Shown piece by piece: positions 7,610 through 13,374 of a stretch of 17,464 nt of DNA. The stretch lies in assembly GCA_031554725.1 (NCBI GenBank), contig JAVBUZ010000188.1, positions 1 through 17,464 on the forward strand, written 5' to 3'. The position numbers and the translations under genes were made by a program. The notes under the pieces were generated by a model. That model searched no databases. It worked only from the letters and a program-made list of their open reading frames with translations, and was not told the origin of the DNA. Source of the DNA: JAVBUZ01 sp031554725. Lineage in GTDB: Bacteria; Bacillota; Clostridia; Lachnospirales; Lachnospiraceae. Positions within the stretch are counted from its first letter, which is position 1. Each line of letters starts with the position of its first letter.

Positions 7610-7956
7610 CCTCATTTTATTAAAATAATAGCAATAATATAACTTTTATTTCTTAAATTTCTGTTTAGAATTATCTAAATTTTTCCTAAACTTTACAGAT
7701 AGAATCATTTGGGGTATAGAAATTGAATTAATCTGTAAAGAGTTGAAAACATTATTTAATTGCTTTAGATATCTTTATCTCCAAAAGATTTTACCCATAG
7801 TATTCCCTTAGAAAATTACTTCATAATCCTAAAAAAGGAAATTTAACTAGCCTTTAATTGCGAACACTAATTTTCGTCTAAGACTCATCGGAATGTATTG
7901 AAAAACGGGATTGAAGTGGAATGGTTTAAGTAAAATGCCAGCCACGATGTATTCAC
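7610..7956. other. Gene-free gap with inverted repeats
   Basis: About 350 bases between the macB promoter and the ribU terminator hold no convincing gene on either strand; all frames are broken by frequent stops. The stretch contains TTTAGA-ATTA-TCTAAA (7664-7679), a perfect 10-bp inverted repeat with a 30-base spacer (7691-7740), an 8-bp palindrome AGATATCT (7767-7774), and a less AT-rich block (about 7858-7950) that may be the remnant of a dispersed repeat. Confidence 0.6.
7691..7740. repeat. 10-bp inverted repeat with 30-base spacer
   Basis: CTTTACAGAT (7691-7700) and its exact complement ATCTGTAAAG (7731-7740) are separated by 30 bases. There is no U tract after either arm, so it is not a standard terminator. 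It could be a protein-binding pair, the stem of a small RNA, or the end of a small lost element. Confidence 0.6.
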
Positions 7957-7992
7957 AAAAAAAGAGAGAACTTGCTCAGGGTTCTCTCTTTT
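7957..7992 (-). terminator. Intrinsic terminator of ribU
   Basis: On the minus strand GAGAGAAC and GTTCTCTC (8 bp, 9-base loop) are followed by a run of seven T. Flanking A and T runs can lengthen the stem. It begins 40 bases past the ribU stop and is a textbook Rho-independent terminator. Confidence 0.9.
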
Positions 7993-8031
7993 CATCATGG
8001 ATTTATTATTTACGCAAATACTATCTCTATT

Positions 8032-8799
8032 TTATTCCTCTGTTGCCTTCACTGGCTTTGTCTCACGTAGTGTTTCACGGCCGCCTTTAATAATCGGGCT
8101 TAGTGGTTTGTAAACAATAAGTGTTACTATTGAAACGATGCCTGCTTTTAGTAGGTTAAATGGTGCAACGGCAAAGCACACAAAGGTGGTAATGTTTGTA
8201 ATCGCTGGATTAATCTTTGTACCCATTCCAATAAGGGCGTCTAACGGCATACCGTATAGTACCGAAAAGGTTGGTAGTAAGTATAGGGCATTAAACATGG
8301 ATCCAAAAATGGTCATGGTTAGGGTTCCTACGATTAGTCCTATAATAGCGCCTTTCTTTGCTTTAATAAATTCATACACAGCAGATGCTGGTAAAATGAG
8401 GCTACAACCTATGATAAAGTTGGCCAAGTCACCTACAAATGCAGTGGATGTACCCTTAAATGCAAGCTTTAGTAATACCTTACAAAACTCCATCATAACT
8501 CCTGCTACTGGACCAAAGGCAAAGGTTCCTACCATAATAGGTAGCTCACTAAAGTCAATCTCGTAGAAGGGTGGTGCAAAAGGAAGTGGGAATTCAAACA
8601 ACATAAGTATCATTGCAATTGCAGAGAACATGCCAATCATAGCAACTTTTCTAGTGTTAAGAATTCTTTCTTTGCTTCCTCTTTTTTTCTGAATCAATTT
8701 TTCTAGGATGTAAGCTACAAGAAACATAGCCACTACTACTCCCACAAACTCCAGAAAAAATACTGTGTTTTCCATAATACTTTTTAATACTCCATTCAT
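8032..8799 (-). CDS. ribU: ECF transporter S component, riboflavin type (RibU)
   Basis: RibU is the membrane substrate-binding subunit of an energy-coupling-factor importer for riboflavin; it relies on EcfT, EcfA and EcfA', which are not encoded here. The 255-residue protein carries the family core from about residue 49: RKVAMIGMFSAIAMILMLFEFPLPFAPPFYEIDFSELP written in blocks as FEFPLPFAPPFYEIDFSELP, then GTFAFGPVAGVMMEFCKVLL and VGDLANFIIG. About six helices are predicted in the core. An extra N-terminal hydrophobic segment (about 13-34) precedes it. The ATG at 8799 is set by AAAGGAGA seven bases upstream; a longer frame to a TTG at 8850 would begin inside the riboswitch terminator. The FMN riboswitch directly upstream makes the substrate call strong. 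Confidence 0.93.
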   Translation of the reverse strand: MNGVLKSIMENTVFFLEFVGVVVAMFLVAYILEKLIQKKRGSKERILNTRKVAMIGMFSAIAMILMLFEFPLPFAPPFYEIDFSELPIMVGTFAFGPVAGVMMEFCKVLLKLAFKGTSTAFVGDLANFIIGCSLILPASAVYEFIKAKKGAIIGLIVGTLTMTIFGSMFNALYLLPTFSVLYGMPLDALIGMGTKINPAITNITTFVCFAVAPFNLLKAGIVSIVTLIVYKPLSPIIKGGRETLRETKPVKATEE

Positions 8800-8805
8800 T
8801 TTTTG

Positions 8806-8813
8806 TCTCCTTT
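8806..8813 (-). promoter_or_regulatory. Ribosome binding site deciding the ribU start
   Basis: AAAGGAGA on the minus strand, seven bases from the ATG at 8799 and well past the riboswitch terminator. It rules out the in-frame TTG at 8850. Confidence 0.85.
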
Positions 8814-8848
8814 CAAATTTAGAATAAATTGTGAAAAGGAAATTCTTC

Positions 8849-8880
8849 AAAAAACCCCGGGTCTATAAATAGACTCGGGG
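8849..8880 (-). terminator. Riboswitch-controlled terminator ahead of ribU
   Basis: On the minus strand CCCCG, a one-base mismatch and GTCTAT pair with ATAGAC, a mismatch and CGGGG around a TT loop, followed by six T (8849-8854). It lies between the FMN aptamer and ribU and is the off-state of transcriptional control by FMN. Confidence 0.88.
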
Positions 8881-8920
8881 TAGTCAGCAAATAGAAGAAT
8901 GCAAAAAGCATCCTCAATTT

Positions 8921-9050
8921 TCTTCTTTCATCCAGACTTTACTGTTGGTTTCGGACTTGCACCGAATCAGCCACCTGCTATGCAGATGGGTCGCGGACTT
9001 AGACAAAAGTCTTTACCGCCAGTAGGGAATTACACCCAACCCCGAAGAAC
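8921..9050 (-). promoter_or_regulatory. FMN riboswitch (RFN element)
   Basis: The minus strand carries the conserved RFN blocks in order: GTTCTTCGGGG, GGGTGTAATTCCCTACTGGC, GCGGTAAAG, AGTCCGCGACCC, GGTGGCTGATTCGGTGCA, AAGTCCGAAACC, GACAGT-like AACAGTAAAGTCTGGATG and the closing GAAAGAAG, which pairs with the opening GTTCTTC to make P1. FMN binding would favour the terminator at 8849-8880 and shut off ribU. The predicted promoter start falls at or next to base 9050, the first base of P1. A 6-bp hairpin with a TTTTT loop (8897-8913) lies between the aptamer and the terminator. Confidence 0.95.
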
Positions 9051-9056
9051 AACCTT

Positions 9057-9086
9057 TATGTAGTTAGTATTTGTCGAATGGTTCAA
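9057..9086 (-). promoter_or_regulatory. Predicted promoter of the riboswitch-ribU transcript
   Basis: On the minus strand TTGAAC (9081-9086) and TACATA (9057-9062) are 18 bases apart, which puts the start of transcription at about 9050. An inverted repeat (9066-9091) covers the -35 box and most of the spacer. Confidence 0.55.
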
Positions 9087-9091
9087 ATACT
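9066..9091. repeat. 8-bp inverted repeat over the ribU promoter
   Basis: AGTATTTG (9066-9073) and CAAATACT (9084-9091) are exact complements separated by 10 bases. The arms surround the predicted -35 and spacer. No U tract follows, so it does not look like the tex terminator; an operator is possible. Confidence 0.55.
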
Positions 9092-9114
9092 TACGCAGTT
9101 ATCATAACGCTTTG

Positions 9115-11475
9115 TTAATTAGTTGTCAATGCTTTTATTTTCATAGTAAGTGAAATACGTTTCTTAGGTGCATCTACACTCATAACCTGAACCTCTACAA
9201 TATCACCCACGCTAACTGCTTCTAGCGGATGCTTGATATACTTATCTGTAATCTGTGATATGTGTACTAAACCATCCTGGTGAACACCGATATCAACAAA
9301 CACACCAAAGTCAATAACATTTCTAACTGTACCTTTTAAAATCATTCCTGGCTTTAAATCTTCCATATCAAGGACGTCACTACGAAGTATTGGTGCTGGC
9401 ATATCATCTCTAGGATCTCTTGCTGGTTTTTCTAACTCTTTTAAAATATCTGTTAACGTAATTTCACCAATTCCAAGCTCCATGGAAAGCTGTTTTTTGT
9501 CTCTTACTCTCTTTTCTAGGCTTCCCTCTGAAATGCTTGCTTTTTCTACTGGTGCGGGGGCAGCCTGCTTTGGCTGCTCTATAGGACTTGCCACCATTGC
9601 TGCTGCAAGGGCTTTTCCCATGGCAGTATTGGTGTTTTTCACCTGAACTGTCTTTTCCTGAGGTTTTACCTTTTTAGCTGGTGCTACCTCTGCCTTTTTT
9701 ACGGTTCCTTTTTCTGCGACTGCCTTTTTCTGTGCCTCTTTTACATCCTCCATGGTAAGTCCTAGCTTCTCCAAAAGCTTTTGAGCTGCCTCATATGATT
9801 CTGGATGCACACTGGTTGCATCTAAAGGATTCTTTCCATCTAAAATACGCAAAAAGCCTGCACATTGTTCATATGCCTTTGGTCCAAGCTTGGCAACCTT
9901 AAGGAGCTGCTTACGGTCTGTAAACCTACCATTGGTTTCTCTATAATCTACAATGTTCTTTGCAATTACTTTTGTAATGCCTGAGATATACTCAAGTAAA
10001 GATGCGGATGCGGTATTTAGATCAACACCAACCTTATTTACACAGCCTTCTACAACACCTTCTAAGGCTTCTCCTAGCTTCTTCTGGTTCATATCATGCT
10101 GATACTGACCAACACCAATAGACTTTGGATCAATTTTAACTAGTTCAGCTAGCGGGTCTTGTAAACGTCTTGCTATCGATGCCGCACTTCTTTGTCCTAC
10201 GTCAAAGTTAGGAAACTCCTCTGTTGCAAGCTTACTTGCAGAATATACAGAAGCCCCTGCTTCATTAACGATGACATACTGAATTGGTAGATTTAACTCT
10301 TTTAAAAGCTCTACAATAATCTGCTCCGATTCTCTGGATGCCGTTCCGTTACCAACCGAGATTAGAGAAACCTTATATTTATCAATTAATTTTTTTAGGT
10401 CAGCCTTAGCCTCTGCTACCTTGTTCTGGGGTGCAGTAGGATAAATAACCTTGGTATCTAGCACCTTACCAGTCGGGTCAACAATAGCAAGCTTACAGCC
10501 TGTTCTAAATGCAGGGTCCCAGCCAAGTACTACCTTTCCTGCAATTGGAGGTTGCATAAGTAGCTGTTCCAGATTTTTACCAAAAACATTGATAGCTCCA
10601 TCCTCTGCTTTTTCCGTAAGCTCGTTTCTAATTTCTCTTTCAATAGCAGGTGCTATCAAACGCTCATAGCTATCCTTTACCACTTCCTCAAGTACAGGGG
10701 TTGTAATGGCATTTTCTTTCGTGATTACCATCTTTGCTAAATATCTTAAAATACGCTCTACAGGGGCGTTGACCTTTACAGTCAGTATCTTTTCACTCTC
10801 ACCTCTGTTTAGGGCAAGCACTCTATGTCCCGCTACTTTCTTCACGGCTTCCTCATAGTTATAGTACATTTCGTATACGCTCTGTGCTTTTTCATCCTTA
10901 GCAACAGAAGTAAGAACACCTTCTTCTATCGTAGCGTTTCTTATGTATAGTCGATAATCGGCCTCAACAGAAATTCCTTCTGCCATAATATCCTTAGCTC
11001 CTTGAAGGGCTTCTTCTACAGACTTAACTTCCTTTTCTTCTGAGATGTATTTCGCTGCCTCTTCCTCTAAAGAGCTTGTGGTATCCTGACGTAAAATAAA
11101 CTCTGCCAAGCCATCTAAGCCTTTCTCCTTTGCCACGCTGGCACGGGTTTTTCTCTTTGGACGATATGGTCTATATAAATCCTCTACCACAACAAGAGTA
11201 TGTGCAGCTATGATTTTCGCCTTTAGCTCCTCTGTTAGCTGTCCTTGTTCTTCTATGCTACTTAAAACCTGCGCTTTCTTTTCTTCCAGATTACGCAGAT
11301 AAGTCAATCTTTCATTTAGGTCACGTAGCTGCTCATCATCTAAGGAGCCTGTTACCTCCTTACGGTAACGAGAAATAAAAGGAATGGTATTCCCCTCATC
11401 AATCAGCTTTACCGCCGCCTCTACCTGCCATTTCTCAACTTTTAGTTCTTCCTTTAGTTTTAAAATTATGTCCAT
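9115..11475 (-). CDS. tex: Tex family RNA-binding protein
   Basis: Tex is a cytoplasmic nucleic-acid-binding protein, the bacterial relative of Spt6, linked to transcription and RNA handling. The 786-residue protein has the Tex N-terminal helical domain (FISRYRKEVTGSLDDEQLRDL, LYRPYRPKRKTRASVAKEKGL), a YqgF/RuvX-like RNase H fold near 315-440 (LGWDPAFRTGCKLAIVD), helix-hairpin-helix units near 480-570 (QYQHDMNQKKLGEALEGVV, VDLNTASASLLEYISGI) and a C-terminal S1 domain of about 70 residues (GMILKGTVRNVIDFGVFVDIG). An alanine-, lysine- and proline-rich linker at about 595-670 separates the last two and makes it longer than most Tex proteins. The ATG at 11475 follows GGAG by six bases; a GTG at 11535 lacks support. 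Confidence 0.95.
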   Translation of the reverse strand: MDIILKLKEELKVEKWQVEAAVKLIDEGNTIPFISRYRKEVTGSLDDEQLRDLNERLTYLRNLEEKKAQVLSSIEEQGQLTEELKAKIIAAHTLVVVEDLYRPYRPKRKTRASVAKEKGLDGLAEFILRQDTTSSLEEEAAKYISEEKEVKSVEEALQGAKDIMAEGISVEADYRLYIRNATIEEGVLTSVAKDEKAQSVYEMYYNYEEAVKKVAGHRVLALNRGESEKILTVKVNAPVERILRYLAKMVITKENAITTPVLEEVVKDSYERLIAPAIEREIRNELTEKAEDGAINVFGKNLEQLLMQPPIAGKVVLGWDPAFRTGCKLAIVDPTGKVLDTKVIYPTAPQNKVAEAKADLKKLIDKYKVSLISVGNGTASRESEQIIVELLKELNLPIQYVIVNEAGASVYSASKLATEEFPNFDVGQRSAASIARRLQDPLAELVKIDPKSIGVGQYQHDMNQKKLGEALEGVVEGCVNKVGVDLNTASASLLEYISGITKVIAKNIVDYRETNGRFTDRKQLLKVAKLGPKAYEQCAGFLRILDGKNPLDATSVHPESYEAAQKLLEKLGLTMEDVKEAQKKAVAEKGTVKKAEVAPAKKVKPQEKTVQVKNTNTAMGKALAAAMVASPIEQPKQAAPAPVEKASISEGSLEKRVRDKKQLSMELGIGEITLTDILKELEKPARDPRDDMPAPILRSDVLDMEDLKPGMILKGTVRNVIDFGVFVDIGVHQDGLVHISQITDKYIKHPLEAVSVGDIVEVQVMSVDAPKKRISLTMKIKALTTN

Positions 11476-11481
11476 ATCTAT

Positions 11482-11485
11482 CTCC
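11482..11485 (-). promoter_or_regulatory. Ribosome binding site deciding the tex start
   Basis: GGAG on the minus strand, six bases from the ATG at 11475. The alternative GTG start at 11535 lies upstream of the predicted -10 box of the same gene, so it would not be on the transcript. Confidence 0.8.
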
Positions 11486-11514
11486 ACTTTCTCTGTGTTG
11501 TAGTTCCTTTTTAC

Positions 11515-11544
11515 ATTATAAGGGAACTCTTCCACTCATTTCAA
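11515..11544 (-). promoter_or_regulatory. Promoter of tex
   Basis: TTGAAA (11539-11544) and a perfect TATAAT (11515-11520) with an 18-base spacer on the minus strand. The predicted start near 11508 gives a leader of about 33 bases. It stands back to back with the plus-strand promoter at 11563. Confidence 0.75.
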
Positions 11545-11562
11545 GAAGGATTTGTATTATTC

Positions 11563-11590
11563 TTGTAAAAGTGTTAAAATTACTTATATT
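11563..11590 (+). promoter_or_regulatory. Promoter of the DUF4190-HExxH-DUF975 operon
   Basis: TTGTAA (11563-11568) and TATATT (11585-11590) with a 16-base spacer. The -35 boxes of this promoter and the tex promoter are 18 bases apart. An inverted repeat (11582-11601) covers the -10 box and the expected start. Confidence 0.6.
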
Positions 11591-11601
11591 AACTTATAAG
11601 T
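11582..11601. repeat. 7-bp inverted repeat over the -10 box
   Basis: ACTTATA (11582-11588) and TATAAGT (11595-11601) are exact complements with a 6-base spacer. The pair sits over the -10 box and start region of the plus-strand operon and ends at the ribosome binding site AGGAG (11602-11606). It could be an operator or chance in AT-rich DNA. Confidence 0.5.
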
Positions 11602-11611
11602 AGGAGTACAC

Positions 11612-12049
11612 ATGGACTATCAATATAATCAATATCAAAATACAACAAATAAATTTGCAAGTGCGGCATTAATACTCGGTATTTTTTCTTTAGTAATGCT
11701 ATGCACTGGTATACTCGCCATTCCTTTTGGTGCTTTAGGCATTTTAATGGGTGTTATTTCCAAGAGAGGAAAGCAACTTCACCGCAATGCAATAGCAGGC
11801 GTTATTATTTCTTCTATTGGACTATTTTCGGGACTTTTGATTACAATTTCGGTATATACTACCATTATACTTACAGGCGTTGGTGCTATTGAAAAAAGTC
11901 AAACTCCTGAATATGCTGGCACCTCTGCTTTTGATATTTTCATGGAAGATATTTATGGTCCAAGTTATGAAAGCATCTTTGAAAAATCATCTGGCATAGA
12001 TTATGACAGTTATAAAAATATGCTAGAGCAACTTATAGAAAGCTATTAA
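11612..12049 (+). CDS. DUF4190-type small membrane protein
   Basis: This 145-residue protein opens with a short polar tail rich in tyrosine, glutamine and asparagine (MDYQYNQYQNTTNKFA), then two hydrophobic segments at about 16-48 and 58-92 joined by a basic turn (SKRGKQLHRNA). That is the DUF4190 pattern: a glycine- and alanine-rich helical hairpin with GILAIPFGALGILMGVISKR. After the second helix it has an acidic tail of about 50 residues (DIFMEDIYGPSYESIFEKSS) predicted outside or at the membrane surface. The ATG follows AGGAG. It is first in a three-gene plus-strand unit; the next gene is 41 bases away. The function is unknown. Confidence 0.82.
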   Translation: MDYQYNQYQNTTNKFASAALILGIFSLVMLCTGILAIPFGALGILMGVISKRGKQLHRNAIAGVIISSIGLFSGLLITISVYTTIILTGVGAIEKSQTPEYAGTSAFDIFMEDIYGPSYESIFEKSSGIDYDSYKNMLEQLIESY

Positions 12050-12077
12050 GATATTTATTGAAAATAATTTTCGGTAG

Positions 12078-12085
12078 AAAGGAGG
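12078..12085 (+). promoter_or_regulatory. Ribosome binding site deciding the HExxH protein start
   Basis: AAAGGAGG, five bases from the ATG at 12091. It rules out the longer in-frame TTG start at 12058, which lies upstream of this site. Confidence 0.9.
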
Positions 12086-12090
12086 CACCT

Positions 12091-12561
12091 ATGAGTCCTT
12101 TATCCTTTTCAGGCATTAACCCATATTCACCTATAAACGACATGTATGGCAAGACTGGCAAGCTTCCAAACGGCGAAGAATCCATTCCTGGACAGCCTGG
12201 CTCACAAGGGGAATGCCAAACCTGCAAAGAACGTAAATATCAGGATGGCTCTGACGAAATGGTATCCTTTAAGTCACCTGCACATATTTCCCCCAATGCA
12301 AGCGCTGCTGCCGTTCGTTCTCACGAGCAAGAGCATGTAACCAATGCTTACTCTAAGGCTGCCACCAATAATGGCAAGGTTATCCGCGCCTCTGTAACAC
12401 TTCAAACTTCAGTATGTCCTGAGTGCGGTCGTTCCTATGTTTCTGGTGGAACCACCAACACTCAAATCAAGTATTATAATGAAGAAAATCCTTACCAGCA
12501 AGATTTAAAAGCCACCGATTCCTTAAAATATAGTGGCATGAATTTTCAAGCTGCTCTTTAG
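12091..12561 (+). CDS. Putative zinc metallopeptidase-like protein (HExxH, two CxxC pairs)
   Basis: This 156-residue protein has an HExxH motif, HEQEH at residues 78-82, in the context AAAVRSHEQEHVTNAY. CxxC pairs lie on both sides: CQTC at 42-45 and CPEC at 109-112. Between and after them come KYQDGSDEMVSFKSPAHISP and SYVSGGTTNTQIKY. The layout recalls the SprA-related group (PF12118), whose HEQxH motif is followed by a glycine-containing strand, but the cysteine pairs are extra. There is no signal peptide or membrane helix, so a cytoplasmic site is predicted. The HEQEH could be catalytic zinc, and the CxxC pairs a structural zinc or a disulfide; none of this is shown. It lies 41 bases after the DUF4190 gene and 43 before the DUF975 gene. 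Confidence 0.82.
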   Translation: MSPLSFSGINPYSPINDMYGKTGKLPNGEESIPGQPGSQGECQTCKERKYQDGSDEMVSFKSPAHISPNASAAAVRSHEQEHVTNAYSKAATNNGKVIRASVTLQTSVCPECGRSYVSGGTTNTQIKYYNEENPYQQDLKATDSLKYSGMNFQAAL

Positions 12562-12604
12562 CTTATGCAAGCTCAATATTATAAATATAAATTGGAGATT
12601 TAAA

Positions 12605-13345
12605 ATGAATACGACTCATTTATCAAGTGCACAATTAAAAGAAGCTGCCAAGAAGCAATTGGAAGGCAAATACGGAATTTATATTGGCTTTCTTGTTCTT
12701 ATTCAGCTAGTTCATACTTTTACAAGCATATTTCTATCAGCTTTTTTTCCTAGCACAACATTAGCTAGCACCCTTTTACAGCTGGCCGCGTCCTTTATTT
12801 TTTCTATCTTTTTAGGTGTATTTCAAGTAGGCATCTGCCTATTTTCTTTAAATATTGTTTGTGGCAGACCTCCACTAATACAAGATATGTTTTTTGGCTA
12901 TCAAAACAACTTCGAAAAAAATTTAAAGCTTTCTCTCGTAGTTACTGGGATTTCCTTTGTATCTCAAAACATACAGACATTACCTCTTAACCTATATCGT
13001 ATGACAAAAAATGTTACCTTTTTATACGCTGCCATACCTGTTATGCTAGCGTCCATCATTCTGTTTTATTATGTGTCTATCTTGTTTTCACAAACCTTCT
13101 TTTTGCTACTAGATTTTCCATCCTATTCTGCAAAAGAGCTTTTACAGCTAAGCATCAAGGTGATTAAAGGGCACAAAAAACGCTATCTATACGTAGACCT
13201 AAGCTTTATCCCACTATATATTCTTGGATTACTAAGCTGTGGCGTTGGACTTTTGTGGGTAATACCTTACCAGAATATAACCATGGCGAATTTTTATTTA
13301 GATTTAATGAGACCAAAACAAAACGAAGGGACGTCCACTATTTAG
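12605..13345 (+). CDS. DUF975 family integral membrane protein
   Basis: This 246-residue protein starts with a charged amphipathic helix (SAQLKEAAKKQLEGKYG), then has about five or six hydrophobic segments at roughly 24-46, 55-83, 105-122, 137-167 and 195-221. The N-terminal pattern and the late segment (YVDLSFIPLYILGLLSCGVGLLWVIPY followed by MANFYLDL) match the DUF975 family (PF06161), membrane proteins common in Firmicutes and without a known function. The ATG follows GGAG. The last residues and the TAG stop (13343-13345) are encoded within the stem-loop of the operon terminator, so the C-terminal tail NEGTSTI is partly dictated by the hairpin. Confidence 0.85.
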   Translation: MNTTHLSSAQLKEAAKKQLEGKYGIYIGFLVLIQLVHTFTSIFLSAFFPSTTLASTLLQLAASFIFSIFLGVFQVGICLFSLNIVCGRPPLIQDMFFGYQNNFEKNLKLSLVVTGISFVSQNIQTLPLNLYRMTKNVTFLYAAIPVMLASIILFYYVSILFSQTFFLLLDFPSYSAKELLQLSIKVIKGHKKRYLYVDLSFIPLYILGLLSCGVGLLWVIPYQNITMANFYLDLMRPKQNEGTSTI

Positions 13346-13363
13346 TGTGACATCCCTTTTTTT
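13326..13363 (+). terminator. Terminator of the plus-strand operon, overlapping the DUF975 stop
   Basis: AAGGGA, GTC and CACTA pair with TAGTG, GAC and TCCCTT around a TT loop, with single-base bulges or mismatches between the blocks, and seven T follow (13357-13363). The stop codon of the DUF975 gene lies in the hairpin. The next gene is convergent and ends 12 bases beyond, so the hairpin may serve both directions, though the U tract favours the plus strand. Confidence 0.88.
13333..13359. repeat. Direct repeat, copy 1
   Basis: A 27-base segment, GTCCACTATTTAGTGT followed by GACATCCCTTT, matches copy 2 at 15695-15721 in 24 of 27 positions and in the same orientation. This copy contains most of the operon terminator and the DUF975 stop codon. 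Confidence 0.8.
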
Positions 13364-13374
13364 ATTTTGAGCAC

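Noticed and set aside
7767..7774. AGATATCT palindrome on its own as an operator.
   Set aside because: Eight-base palindromes are common in AT-rich DNA; it is not next to a promoter, so it is only mentioned as part of the gap.
8138..8566. A 142-codon plus-strand open frame opposite ribU.
   Set aside because: It is fully antisense to a well-recognised transporter, with no ribosome site or recognisable domain.
8800..8850. Longer ribU reading frame starting at TTG 8850.
   Set aside because: It would start inside the T tract of the riboswitch terminator and has no ribosome site; AAAGGAGA supports the ATG at 8799.
11476..11535. Longer tex frame starting at GTG 11535.
   Set aside because: It lies upstream of the predicted TATAAT box of tex, so it would not be on the transcript; GGAG supports the ATG at 11475.
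12058..12090. Longer frame for the HExxH protein starting at TTG 12058.
   Set aside because: The strong AAAGGAGG site is downstream of this codon and points to the ATG at 12091.
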